Assembly: GCF_014208045.1 (NCBI RefSeq)
Contig: NZ_JACHML010000001.1
Location: forward strand, 2,046,001-2,110,000
Source: Microbacterium thalassium
GTDB taxonomy: Bacteria > Actinomycetota > Actinomycetes > Actinomycetales > Microbacteriaceae
Length of the DNA stretch: 64,000 nt
Reading direction: 5' to 3'
Positions 50,638 through 59,289 of this stretch are shown here, in pieces. Made by a program: the position numbers and the translations under genes. Each line of letters starts with the position of its first letter. Position 1 is the stretch's first letter. Below the pieces are notes generated by a model. It did not search any database. It saw nothing but the letters and a program-made list of their open reading frames with translations, and was not told the origin of the DNA.

Positions 50638-51549
50638 GTGGCGAAGCACCGAGTGGACCGGGCGCTTGTGAAGGGCATGACCAAGCGCGAGCGGCAGGCG
50701 TTCGTGCGCGAGGCGCGCCGGGCCGAGCGGGAGCGCCTGGCGCGGCTGAAGCGACGGCGACGCATCGCCGGCTGGAGCTCGGGGGCGGCCGCCGTCGTTG
50801 CGATCGGAGCCGTCGTCGCGGTCTCGGCGGTCGGCAGCGCACAGGCTGCGGCGGCGGCGGCGGCCGCCGGCCCGGCGAACATGATCACCGACGGGCTGCT
50901 CGTGGAGAGTTCCGGCGACGGGTCGACGACCTCGGTCGTCACGACCGCCGCCCTCGCCGCGGACGAGACGCCGTCGACCAACCTCTCGACCGTCGCGACG
51001 ACCGGCGTGCTGGATGTGCAGGTCTACCTCGATATGACGGATGCGGATGCCGCGGCCTTCTGGACGGCGAACGGCGCCGCGCTCGAGAGCGCAGCCGCCG
51101 CCGGCGGCCTCACGCTCGAGCTCCATCCCGTCGCACTCGACACGGCCGATGCGCGGGACGTCGCCGCAGTCGCCGCCTTCGCATGCATCGGCGACCAGAA
51201 CCCGGATTCGGCGCCGGCGTTCTGGGACGCCGTGCTCGCGGCCGAGAGCGCCGACGAGGGCACCGTGTACACCACGCAGAAGCTCGCGACGCTCGCGAGC
51301 GGCGTCGGTGTCACCGACGGGGACACGACGTCGTGCATCGCCGACGGCGGGTTCACCGACTGGGCGACCAGCGCCAGCTCGCGTGCCGCGGCATCCGTTC
51401 CGTACACCTCGGACCCCGTGGACGTGAGCGCGGGTCCTGTGCTGGTGGCGGCGGGCACGGCGTACACGGGTGCGCTCGACGACGTCGACGCCCTCCTGGC
51501 GTTCCTGAGCGACGTCTACACCGAGGCGACGGCCGACGCGACCGGCTGA
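50638..51549 (+). CDS. Membrane-anchored DsbA/thioredoxin-fold protein without CXXC
   Basis: A 303-residue protein. Residues 1-43 are very basic (TKRERQAFVREARRAERERL), residues about 44-70 form one membrane segment, and the rest is outside. The extracytoplasmic part has LDVQVYLDMTDADAAAFWTA where DsbA-like proteins carry their CPYC motif, and FACIGDQNPDSAPAFWDAVL as the following helical insert. Only two separate cysteines remain (FAC, TSC), so thiol catalysis is unlikely. The GTG at 50638 follows GAGAGG. Role unknown; perhaps a degenerate paralogue of the DsbA family common in Microbacterium. Confidence 0.65.
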   Translation: MAKHRVDRALVKGMTKRERQAFVREARRAERERLARLKRRRRIAGWSSGAAAVVAIGAVVAVSAVGSAQAAAAAAAAGPANMITDGLLVESSGDGSTTSVVTTAALAADETPSTNLSTVATTGVLDVQVYLDMTDADAAAFWTANGAALESAAAAGGLTLELHPVALDTADARDVAAVAAFACIGDQNPDSAPAFWDAVLAAESADEGTVYTTQKLATLASGVGVTDGDTTSCIADGGFTDWATSASSRAAASVPYTSDPVDVSAGPVLVAAGTAYTGALDDVDALLAFLSDVYTEATADATG

Positions 51550-51564
51550 GGCGGCCGAGGGCGC

Positions 51565-51999
51565 TCAGGAGGCCTTCCTCGCCAGCGCCGCGTCGAGATC
51601 GGCGAGGATGCGGGCGCACATCTCGACGTCCTCGGGCGTGCCCGACAGCTCGAACTCGAACAGGACCGGACGACCGGATGCGGCGGCCAACTCGCGCGCG
51701 GCCGCCTGGTAGAAGACGCCGAAGTTGCGGTTCCCCGAGCCGATGATCCCGACCATGTGGCGGCGGTTGACCGGCGAGCGCAGGAACACCGTCACGGCCG
51801 TCGGGAGGGTCGCCTGGTCGTCGTTCCCGGCCTTGTAGGACGGCGTGAGGAGGACCCACGGCCCGTCGACCTCGGTACGGCGTACATCGGCATCCGCCAG
51901 GTTGAACACGGCCCGCCCGTCGCGCTCGGCCAGATGGTGGGCGAACCGCCGCGTCAGCCCCGAGGTGGACGAGTAGTAGTAGACGGGAACACCATGCAC
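51565..51999 (-). CDS. nrdI: NrdI flavodoxin-like protein
   Basis: A 144-residue flavodoxin that activates the manganese cofactor of class Ib ribonucleotide reductase NrdF. FMN-loop residues are seen in VYYYSSTSGLTRRFAHHLAE (residues 5-24), followed by LLTPSYKAGN and IIGSGNRNFGVFYQAAARE. No nrdE, nrdF or nrdH is adjacent, so the class Ib reductase must lie elsewhere. The GTG at 51999 gives the usual length. Confidence 0.92.
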   Translation of the reverse strand: MHGVPVYYYSSTSGLTRRFAHHLAERDGRAVFNLADADVRRTEVDGPWVLLTPSYKAGNDDQATLPTAVTVFLRSPVNRRHMVGIIGSGNRNFGVFYQAAARELAAASGRPVLFEFELSGTPEDVEMCARILADLDAALARKAS

Positions 52000-52072
52000 G
52001 GGACCAGTCTCGCCACCGACGTCGCACGTCGGGCGGGTCGTACGTCCCACGCGTCGGCCGCGGGCGCCGCGG

Positions 52073-53695
52073 TCAGATGCGCTCGACGATGGCTCGCACG
52101 TCCACGCCGTCCGGGAGCGCCCCGTACAGCGCCCCGCCGAACCGCCGGTCGCCCAGGCGCGACGCGACGAAGGCGTCGGCGACGGGCGGGGGAGCGGTCC
52201 GCAGCAGCAGCGACGCCTGCAGCGCGACCGCGAGCGCCGAGACGAGGCCGCGGGCCTGGTGACCGGGTGCGGCATCCGCCCTCACCTCGGCCACCAGCCG
52301 GCGCACATCGCCGAGGTGCGCGTCGAATCGTGCGTCGACGCCGCTCGCCAGAGCCAGCTCGGCGTCGAATGCCTCCCACGTCTCGGGCTCGCGCGACAGC
52401 GCACGCAGCACGTCGAGCGCGATGACGTTGCCCGAGCCCTCCCACACGGCCAGCACCGGCTGCTCGCGGTAGCGCATCGCGAGCGGGAAGTCCTCGGTGT
52501 AGCCGTTTCCGCCCAGGCACTCCAGCGCCTCGTACGCGTGGCCCGGCCCCCGCTTGCACACCCAGTACTTCGTCACCGCCGTCGCCAGGCGGCGGAATGC
52601 GATCTCGCCGGCATCCGCGTCGGCGTCGTGGGCGCGCGCGAGCCGCAGCGAGACCGCGGTGGCGGCCTCGGTCTCGAGCTGCAGATCGGCGAGCACGCCC
52701 TGCATGGCCGGCTGGTCCACCAGCAGACGGCCGAACGCGGAGCGGTGCCGCGCGTGCCAGGCGGCCTCGGCGGTGGCCTGACGCATCCCGGCGGTGGAGC
52801 CGTAGGTGCAGTCCAGGCGCGTGCGGGCGACCATCTCGATGATGGTGCGCACACCGCGTCCCTCCTCGCCGACGAGGGTCCCGACGGCCCCGTCGTACTC
52901 CACCTCGCTCGAGGCGTTCGCGCGGTTGCCGAGCTTGTCCTTCAGACGCATGATGCGGATGCCGTTGCGCTCGCCGTCCTCGAGCAGACGGGGGACGAGG
53001 AAGCAGCTGAGACCGCCCGGCGCCTGGGCGAGCACGAGGAACGCATCCGACATCGGGGCGCTGCAGAACCACTTGTGCCCGTCGAGCACATACCGGCCGT
53101 CGCCGATCGGGCGGGCCGAGGTCATGTTCGCGCGCACGTCCGACCCGCCCTGCTTCTCGGTCATCGCCATGCCGAAGACGGCTCCGGGCTTGCCGGGGCG
53201 CAGGTGGCCGTCGTAGGTGCGGCTGAACACGCGATCCAGCCATGGCGCGCCGACGCCCGGGTGGGCCTGCAGCACCGGCACGACCGAGTGCGTCATCGAG
53301 ACCGGGCACGCGTGCCCCGGCTCGACCTGCGCGTAGAGCATGAAGGCCGCGGCGCGCGCGACGTTCGCACCGGGTCGCGGGTCCGCCCATGCCGAGGTGT
53401 GGGCGCCGTCGCCGATGGCCGCGGAGATGATGCGGTGGTAGCTGTCGTCGTACTCCACCTCGTCGATGCGGTGGCCGTAGCGATCGTGCGTGCGCAGGGT
53501 CGGTTCGCGCCGGTTCGCCGTCGCGGCATCCGCGATGAAGGATGCCGTCCCGACGCGCTGCCCGGTGAGGTGCAGGTGGTGATGCGCCCACGCGGCGTCG
53601 TAGCGCTCGACGCCCTCGACCAGAGCTGCGTTGGTGCCGTACTCGTCGACGTCGACGCGCGGCGGAGGCTGGTTCACGACGGTGTGAGTGTCCAC
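52073..53695 (-). CDS. aidB: AidB-like acyl-CoA dehydrogenase family protein
   Basis: A 540-residue flavoprotein, close in length and sequence to E. coli AidB of the adaptive response to alkylation. It begins DTHTVVNQPPPRVDVDEYGT and has ARAAAFMLYAQVEPGHACPV, MAMTEKQGGSDVRANMTSAR, KDKLGNRANASSEVEYDG and ECLGGNGYTEDFPLAMRYRE. AidB shields DNA and may detoxify alkylating agents. GTG at 53695 matches the E. coli start region. The gene lies upstream of nrdI on the same strand with a 73-bp gap; no ada or alkB is nearby. Confidence 0.9.
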   Translation of the reverse strand: MDTHTVVNQPPPRVDVDEYGTNAALVEGVERYDAAWAHHHLHLTGQRVGTASFIADAATANRREPTLRTHDRYGHRIDEVEYDDSYHRIISAAIGDGAHTSAWADPRPGANVARAAAFMLYAQVEPGHACPVSMTHSVVPVLQAHPGVGAPWLDRVFSRTYDGHLRPGKPGAVFGMAMTEKQGGSDVRANMTSARPIGDGRYVLDGHKWFCSAPMSDAFLVLAQAPGGLSCFLVPRLLEDGERNGIRIMRLKDKLGNRANASSEVEYDGAVGTLVGEEGRGVRTIIEMVARTRLDCTYGSTAGMRQATAEAAWHARHRSAFGRLLVDQPAMQGVLADLQLETEAATAVSLRLARAHDADADAGEIAFRRLATAVTKYWVCKRGPGHAYEALECLGGNGYTEDFPLAMRYREQPVLAVWEGSGNVIALDVLRALSREPETWEAFDAELALASGVDARFDAHLGDVRRLVAEVRADAAPGHQARGLVSALAVALQASLLLRTAPPPVADAFVASRLGDRRFGGALYGALPDGVDVRAIVERI

Positions 53696-53792
53696 GCGGC
53701 CGATTGAATCAGGCGGATGCCGTCGGGGCAACGGTCTGCGCCGACCGGCCCCGGCGGGTCCTTCGACCCGGTCGCGTGGACCCTCGAGCGCC

Positions 53793-53815
53793 TAGGATGG
53801 CTCGCGTCGAGGAGG
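53793..53815 (+). promoter_or_regulatory. -10 box and ribosome-binding site of the thioredoxin gene
   Basis: TAGGAT (53793-53798) and AGGAGG (53810-53815) precede the GTG at 53821 by five bases. This settles the start and rules out the longer frames. Confidence 0.6.
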
Positions 53816-53820
53816 TCGAG

Positions 53821-54255
53821 GTGAGCTCAGCGGGAACCGTCGTGGCGTGCCCGAGCTGCGGTGCGAAGAACCGTGTGCCGTCGGCGCGGCCGGGCAAGGT
53901 GCGGTGCGCGAAGTGCCACGCCGATCTGCCCTGGCTCGTCACCGCGGACGACGCCTCGTTCGACGAGGTCGTCGGAAAGGCGACGCTCCCGGTGCTCATC
54001 GACGTGTGGGCACCGTGGTGCGGCCCGTGCCGTCAGATCTCGCCGGTCGTCGAGCAGCTCTCGCGCGAGTTCGCGGGCCGGCTGAAGGTCGTCAAGGTCA
54101 ACTCCGACGAGTCGCCCGGCATCTCACGCCGCCACGGCATCACCGGCATCCCGACCCTCCTGATGTACCGGAACGGCGCCGAGGCCGACCGTGTCGTGGG
54201 CGCCGTGCCCGCCGGGCAGCTGCGGCAGTGGGCGGGGCGCTTCGCCGCCGCCTGA
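53821..54255 (+). CDS. Thioredoxin with N-terminal zinc ribbon (TrxC type)
   Basis: A 144-residue thioredoxin 2-like protein. Residues about 9-34 form a zinc ribbon, CPSCGAKN and CAKCHADL, as in E. coli TrxC. The active site is VWAPWCGPCRQISP (WCGPC). The cis-proline loop is GIPTLLMY. TrxC-type proteins respond to oxidative stress and the zinc domain tunes the redox potential. Confidence 0.94.
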   Translation: MSSAGTVVACPSCGAKNRVPSARPGKVRCAKCHADLPWLVTADDASFDEVVGKATLPVLIDVWAPWCGPCRQISPVVEQLSREFAGRLKVVKVNSDESPGISRRHGITGIPTLLMYRNGAEADRVVGAVPAGQLRQWAGRFAAA

Positions 54256-54279
54256 CGCGGCCCGATCAAGGCGCGCCGG

Positions 54280-54819
54280 TCACTCCTGCTCGTCGGGAGT
54301 GAGCGCGGTCGCGGGGCGGCGCAGCATCCGCGCGTACACGAACTCGCCCAGGACGAACGCGGCCTCGAACAGGTGCACGAGGAGCGCGGTCGTGTACAGG
54401 GCCTCGGCCTGGTCGGGGAACACGCCGATGATCGTCAGCACGAGCGGCAGCTGGATCGCGACTTCGAGCACGCCCCAGAACACGGCGGCCAGTGCCGGGC
54501 GCGAGCGCGCCTGGGCTCGCGCGGCGGCGCGGTTCTCGCGCAGCCGCAGCGCGAGGGCGATAACGGCCCACACGAGCACGAGGAACACCGCCGCGCTGAC
54601 CCGCCAGACGACCGCGTCCGCGAGCCCGTAGGCCGACAGCCCGACGGGGACGAGCGCGGCCACGATGACGACGAGCCCGATCGTGACGACCGCGCGCACC
54701 TGCGCCAGCTGCGCCGACGTGATCTCGTCGCGCCCGGTCGCGCTGATGAGGGCGGCGAAGCCGACGAAGACGCCCGCGATCTCGGCGATCGCGACGAACA
54801 GGGCGGGATCGGCCGTCAT
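54280..54819 (-). CDS. Four-helix membrane protein of unknown function
   Basis: A 179-residue protein with four to five hydrophobic segments, beginning MTADPALFVAIAEIAGVFVG and ending in PATALTPDEQE. The polar loop ALRLRENRAAARAQARSR separates the central helices. No family recognised. It is divergent in character from its neighbours but runs in the same direction as the LacI gene 88 bp upstream. Confidence 0.65.
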   Translation of the reverse strand: MTADPALFVAIAEIAGVFVGFAALISATGRDEITSAQLAQVRAVVTIGLVVIVAALVPVGLSAYGLADAVVWRVSAAVFLVLVWAVIALALRLRENRAAARAQARSRPALAAVFWGVLEVAIQLPLVLTIIGVFPDQAEALYTTALLVHLFEAAFVLGEFVYARMLRRPATALTPDEQE

Positions 54820-54907
54820 CGTTCCCGATCCCGCGCTCGGTCCGACCCCCGCATGGGTGGCACGGTATCGCGCGCCCGGAACCGGGCACAAGGACACCGG
54901 TGGCGGT

Positions 54908-55969
54908 TCAGTCGATGCGGCGCACGGACTCGCCCTCGAGCAGGCGGCCGCGGATCCACACCTGCTCGATCGCACGCGACGGGTTGCGCATGGTCGCCAG
55001 CAGGACTCGGGCCGCGGACTGCGCGATCTCGCTCAGCGGCTGGGCCAGCGTCGTGATGCGCGGAACGTAGTACTTCGCCAGGTCCATGCCGTCGAAGCCC
55101 ACGAGCGAGCAGTCCTCCGGCACCCGCTTGCCCGCCTCGGACAGCGCCCGGGCCGTGCCGAGGGCCGCGGCGTCGCACACCGCCATCAGCGCCGTGACGT
55201 CGGTCGGCGCATCCGGCAGCCAGCGCTTCGTCGACTCGTAGCCGTTGACGATCGAGTAGATATGGTGCTCCTCGGCCGACGGCACCACGAGGCGCTCGTC
55301 GAACGGGATGCTGGCCGCCGCGAGCGCCGACCGGTAGCCGGCCAGGCGGAGCGCCCACGCGTGCTCGCGATCGCGCTCGCTGCCGGCCCCGACGAAGGCG
55401 ATCCGGCGGTGCCCCGCCTCGATGAGGTGGGATACGAGCTCGAACGCCCCGGACTGGTCATCGACCGAGATCGACGAGTGCAGCGAGTCCGCGCCGGAGT
55501 AGTCGGGCGTCGTGCAGAACACCATCGGCACGTCGATCTCAGCGAGGCGCCGGATGAGCTGGGCCGACAGGTCGCGGTCGGAGCTGCCGTAGCGGCCCAG
55601 GAACACGACCCCGCCGTACTTGCCCTCGCGCACGAGCCGCTCGACGGTGCCGGCGTGCGCGTGCTCCTCGGACACGTGCTGGAGCGTGGTGTCGTACCCC
55701 GACTCGGCGAACGCCTCCTCCAGGTGCGACAGCACCTCGATGACGAGCTGCCCGAGTTCGCCCTGCACGATCACCGAGATCGTCTGCGTCGTGCTGATCT
55801 TCAGCCGGCGCGCACTGGCGTTGGGAATGTATCCGTAGCGGCGCGCCGCCGCCCGGACACGTTCCCGCGTCTCGGGACTCACATCGGACCGGTCGTTCAT
55901 CGCGCGCGACACCGTCGAGACGGCGACGCCGCAGATGTCCGCCAGTTCGCGGATGGTCATCTCTGCCAC
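54908..55969 (-). CDS. LacI family transcriptional regulator
   Basis: A 353-residue repressor. The helix-turn-helix is TIRELADICGVAVSTVSRAM (residues 5-24) with the hinge region PNASARRLKISTTQTISVIV, followed by a periplasmic-binding-like effector domain (DVPMVFCTTPDYSGADSL, EAGHRRIAFVGAGSERDR, ALMAVCDAAALGTARALSEA). Last gene of the transporter operon, which it most likely controls through the palindromes at 59200-59217 and 60027-60042. Start GTG 55969; ATG three codons later is an alternative. Confidence 0.92.
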   Translation of the reverse strand: MAEMTIRELADICGVAVSTVSRAMNDRSDVSPETRERVRAAARRYGYIPNASARRLKISTTQTISVIVQGELGQLVIEVLSHLEEAFAESGYDTTLQHVSEEHAHAGTVERLVREGKYGGVVFLGRYGSSDRDLSAQLIRRLAEIDVPMVFCTTPDYSGADSLHSSISVDDQSGAFELVSHLIEAGHRRIAFVGAGSERDREHAWALRLAGYRSALAAASIPFDERLVVPSAEEHHIYSIVNGYESTKRWLPDAPTDVTALMAVCDAAALGTARALSEAGKRVPEDCSLVGFDGMDLAKYYVPRITTLAQPLSEIAQSAARVLLATMRNPSRAIEQVWIRGRLLEGESVRRID

Positions 55970-55985
55970 AAGGTGCTCTTCTCAT

Positions 55986-56005
55986 CGGCCCGCAGTCGCG
56001 GGCCG
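55986..56005. terminator. Short hairpin between the MalG-like and LacI genes
   Basis: CGGCCCGC (55986-55993) and GCGGGCCG (55998-56005) with a 4-nt loop. It could lower read-through into the regulator gene. Confidence 0.45.
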
Positions 56006-56021
56006 CCGGGGGTGGTGTCTG

Positions 56022-56858
56022 TCAGCCCTTGACGGCGCCGGCGACGACGCCGCGGATGATCTGCTTCTGGCTGAACAGGTAGAAGACGATGACCGGGATC
56101 ATCGCGAGCACCAGAACGCCCATCATGGCGCCGATGTCGATCGATCCGTAGCCGCCGCGGAGATACTGCACCGCGATCGGGATGGTCTTGTAGCTCTTCA
56201 GATCCAGCGTGAGGTACGGCAGCAGATAGTCGTTCCACAGCCACATGACCTCGAGGATCGCGACCGTCACGACAGCGGGCTTCATGATCGGCATGACGAC
56301 CAGGAAGAACGTGCGGACCGGGCCGCAGCCGTCGATCGTGGCCGCCTCCTCGATCTCATACGGGATTCCCTTCACGAAGCCGGTGAAGATGAAGACCGCG
56401 AGTCCGGCGCCGAACCCGAGATAGATGACCCACAGCCCCCACGGGGTGGTGAGCCCCAGGTAGTCCGCGAGCCACGACAGCGTGAACATCACCATCTGGA
56501 ACGGCACGACCAGGTTGAAGATGAACGTCACGTACAGGCTCTTGGCGTACCGGTTGTCCATGCGGACGATCCACCACGCCGCCATCGACGTGAACAGCAG
56601 GATGACGAAGGCCGACCCGAGCGTGATGACCAGCGACCACACGAACGACCACAGGAAGTCCGTGAGCTCGATGCCTCGGATGTAGTTCTCCCAGCCGACG
56701 AACGTCTCGGCGTTGGGCAACGAGAACGGCTCGGACGAGATGAAGACCTTGCCCTTGAAGGAGTTGATGACGACCAGGTAGATCGGGTACAGATACGCGA
56801 CCGCGATGATCGCGAAGACCGTGGTCCACAGCCACGGACGGCGAGGCGTGTCGTTCAT
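56022..56858 (-). CDS. ABC sugar transporter permease (MalG-like)
   Basis: A 278-residue inner-membrane permease with six predicted helices. The EAA loop that contacts the ATPase is EIEEAATIDGCGPVRTFFLV at about residues 170-189. The C-terminus FYLFSQKQIIRGVVAGAVKG is typical of MalG-type subunits. It overlaps the MalF-like gene by 4 bp. Confidence 0.93.
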   Translation of the reverse strand: MNDTPRRPWLWTTVFAIIAVAYLYPIYLVVINSFKGKVFISSEPFSLPNAETFVGWENYIRGIELTDFLWSFVWSLVITLGSAFVILLFTSMAAWWIVRMDNRYAKSLYVTFIFNLVVPFQMVMFTLSWLADYLGLTTPWGLWVIYLGFGAGLAVFIFTGFVKGIPYEIEEAATIDGCGPVRTFFLVVMPIMKPAVVTVAILEVMWLWNDYLLPYLTLDLKSYKTIPIAVQYLRGGYGSIDIGAMMGVLVLAMIPVIVFYLFSQKQIIRGVVAGAVKG

Positions 56859-57697
56859 GCTGCCGTCTCCTTAGAACGGGCGTACCAGTTCTGGAAGAGC
56901 GCGATGCCGGCGACGATGATCAGGAAGACGACCGCCTTGGCCTGGCCGACGCCCTCGAAACCGGGCCGGCCATAGAACGTGTTGAAGATGTTCAGCGCGA
57001 GCAGTTCGGAGAGCCTCGACGGTGCACCGTTGGTCAGGGCCAGGTTCTGGTCGAACATCTTGAACCCGTTGGTGATGGTCAGGAACGTGCACACGGTGAT
57101 CGCCGGCATCACGAGCGGGATCGTGACGCTGAAGAGCGTCCGTCGCTTGTTGGCGCCGTCGACCTCGGCGGCCTCGAGCAGCTCGGTGGGAACCGACTGG
57201 AGTCCGGCGATGTAGATCACCATCATGTAGCCGATCTGCTGCCAGCACATGAGGATGACCATGCCCCAGAAGCCGTAGGACTCGTCGTACGTGATCGACC
57301 GGGCCCAGAAGCCGAGGATGCCGTTCAGCAGCAGCAGCCAGATGTAGCCGAGGACGATGCCGCCGATGAGATTCGGCATGAAGAACACCGAACGGAAGAT
57401 GTTCTTGCCGCGGAAGGTCTTCACCAGCAGGTACGCGACGATGAAGGCCAGGACGTTGATGAGGATGGTCGTCACGATCGCGAAGGCGGCCGTGTACCAG
57501 AGGGAGTGCAGGAAGACGTCGTCCCCCCACATCTTGATGTAGTTGTCGAACCCGACCCATTCCGCCTTGGTGACGGTGCGGAACTCGGTGAACGAGAGAT
57601 ACACGCCGAGCACGAACGGGACGATGAACCCGATCATGAACGCGGCGAGCACGGGGCCGGTGAACAGCCAGCCCCAGCGGCGCAGAGACTTCTTCAT
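56855..57697 (-). CDS. ABC sugar transporter permease (MalF-like)
   Basis: A 280-residue permease with six predicted helices and the EAA loop TELLEAAEVDGANKRRTLFS. ATG at 57697 has a TGAGGAG ribosome-binding site. No ATP-binding subunit is encoded in the locus, so a shared MsmK/MsiK-like ATPase from elsewhere must serve it, as is common in actinobacteria. Confidence 0.93.
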   Translation of the reverse strand: MKKSLRRWGWLFTGPVLAAFMIGFIVPFVLGVYLSFTEFRTVTKAEWVGFDNYIKMWGDDVFLHSLWYTAAFAIVTTILINVLAFIVAYLLVKTFRGKNIFRSVFFMPNLIGGIVLGYIWLLLLNGILGFWARSITYDESYGFWGMVILMCWQQIGYMMVIYIAGLQSVPTELLEAAEVDGANKRRTLFSVTIPLVMPAITVCTFLTITNGFKMFDQNLALTNGAPSRLSELLALNIFNTFYGRPGFEGVGQAKAVVFLIIVAGIALFQNWYARSKETAA

Positions 57698-57719
57698 TGC
57701 TTCATCGCTCCTCAGAAGG

Positions 57720-57753
57720 GGAGGGCGCGGGCGGGGTACCGCCCGCGCCCTCC
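57720..57753. terminator. Strong hairpin between the binding-protein and MalF genes
   Basis: A perfect 15-bp, nearly all-GC stem, GGAGGGCGCGGGCGG (57720-57734) and CCGCCCGCGCCCTCC (57739-57753), with loop GGTA. Intergenic stems at this position commonly protect the binding-protein mRNA or cause partial termination, giving more binding protein than permease. Confidence 0.8.
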
Positions 57754-57787
57754 GGATGCGGAAGCGTCAGCTCCCGCGATGGGATGA

Positions 57788-59131
57788 TCAGCCGTTGGCC
57801 AGCTCGTACTCGGTGGCCCAGCCGTCGACGAACGCGGTCTCCACGTCGTCCCAGCTGCCGGTCTCCTGCGCGTACTGCAGCAGTGCCTGTCCAAGGTTGT
57901 TCTTCCACTCCTCCGACGGCATGACGGTGAAGTTCCACGTGACGGCGGTCTTGCCGGCGGCGGTGTACTCCGCGTCCGCGAGGACGAAGGGGTTGTCCGG
58001 CAGGTAGTCGTCCATCGTGTCGAACGGCGTCACGAAGCCCATCGTGTTCGCGAGGGTGTCGCGGCCGGTGTCGCTCGTGATGACCCAGTCGAGGAAGTCA
58101 TCGGTGGCCTGCTGGTCTGCCTCGGAGGCGTCACCGTTGATGACCCAGTAGTTCTCCGAGCCGGTCGCCAGGCCCGAGTCCTCTTCGCCTTCCGCGCCGA
58201 TGTAGATCGGCATCATGCCCAGGTCCTCGTCGGCGACGGCGTTGCCGCTGACGTCGCCGTAGGCCCACGTGCCGTTCTGGTAGAACACGGCCTGGCCGAG
58301 GGCGAACTCCGACGTCGAGTCCTCCATCGTCTTGCCCGACAGGAGCGTGCGCTCGGTCGTCGAGTTGTTGATGTAGAGGTCGAAGATGTCCTGGTACCCG
58401 TCGAGGTACTCGTTGGTCACCGTCGCGGGCTGACCGGTCACGCCGTCGGCCTTGAACTGCCAGTACAGCGGGATGTTGGCCAGGTGCGTCTTGAAGCGCC
58501 AGTCGCTCGAGGCGTCGAAGCCGGCCGACGAGAAGGCGCCGTCGACGCCGAGCTCGTCCTTGTTGGCCTGGATGCCTTCGGCGACGGACTTCAGCGCGTC
58601 GAAGTTGTTCAGCTCGTCGATCGAGGTGATCTCGGCGTCCGGAAGGGCGAAGTAGTCCTCCAGCAGCGCCTTGTTGTAGATGATCCCGTAGGTCTCCTGC
58701 ACGTAGGGGACCGCGAGGACCGCGCCGTCGTCGCCCGTGAGCGCGACCGACTGGTCCTTCAGGTGCGAGTAGATCGACGAGTCGCTGATGTCGGCGGCGT
58801 ATGCCTCCCAGTTCGCCAGGCCGACGGGGCCGTTGACCTGGAAGAGCGTCGGTGCGTCGCTCTTGGCCATCTCGGACTTGAGCGTGGTCTCGTACGTGCC
58901 CGATGCTGCGGTCTGCACGTCGACCTGGACGCCCGTCTCTGCGGTGTACTCCGCAGCGAGCTCCACCCACTGCTCAGCCACCTCGGGCTTGAAGTTGAGG
59001 AAGTAGACCTTCCCCTCCGCGCCATCCCCGCCGTCGTCGCTGCCGCCGGAGCTGCATCCGGCGAGACCCGCCGTGAGGGCGGTAACGGCAATGCCGGCGG
59101 CGACGACCGTCGCCATCCTGCGCTTGATCAT
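57788..59131 (-). CDS. ABC transporter substrate-binding lipoprotein
   Basis: A 447-residue extracellular solute-binding protein of family 1. The signal peptide ends in the lipobox LAGC (Cys about 24), followed by a Gly/Ser/Asp linker. The mature part has KVYFLNFKPEVAEQWVELAA, FQVNGPVGLANWEAYAADIS and ALGQAVFYQNGTWAYGDVSG. The GH65 phosphorylase nearby suggests a disaccharide such as maltose or a relative. First gene of the leftward operon, with operator 59200-59217 upstream. Confidence 0.92.
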   Translation of the reverse strand: MIKRRMATVVAAGIAVTALTAGLAGCSSGGSDDGGDGAEGKVYFLNFKPEVAEQWVELAAEYTAETGVQVDVQTAASGTYETTLKSEMAKSDAPTLFQVNGPVGLANWEAYAADISDSSIYSHLKDQSVALTGDDGAVLAVPYVQETYGIIYNKALLEDYFALPDAEITSIDELNNFDALKSVAEGIQANKDELGVDGAFSSAGFDASSDWRFKTHLANIPLYWQFKADGVTGQPATVTNEYLDGYQDIFDLYINNSTTERTLLSGKTMEDSTSEFALGQAVFYQNGTWAYGDVSGNAVADEDLGMMPIYIGAEGEEDSGLATGSENYWVINGDASEADQQATDDFLDWVITSDTGRDTLANTMGFVTPFDTMDDYLPDNPFVLADAEYTAAGKTAVTWNFTVMPSEEWKNNLGQALLQYAQETGSWDDVETAFVDGWATEYELANG

Positions 59132-59199
59132 GGTCCTGGGCCTTCCTTCTTTGGATTGAGGACACTCACGCTCCGTTGCGGCCCGCATCGGAGCGGGGG

Positions 59200-59217
59200 A
59201 TCGGAAACGATTCCGAT
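59200..59217. promoter_or_regulatory. LacI-type operator upstream of the transporter operon
   Basis: ATCGGAAACGATTCCGAT is an 18-bp palindrome with 7-bp arms around ACGA and a central CG, the normal form for LacI-family sites. It lies 69 bp before the start of the binding-protein gene. Confidence 0.8.
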
Positions 59218-59289
59218 GTTCCGTCCGCAACAGTACGCCCACGACCCCCCGGATGCAACCGTCGTTACCGGACGGTGATCCGGAACAGG

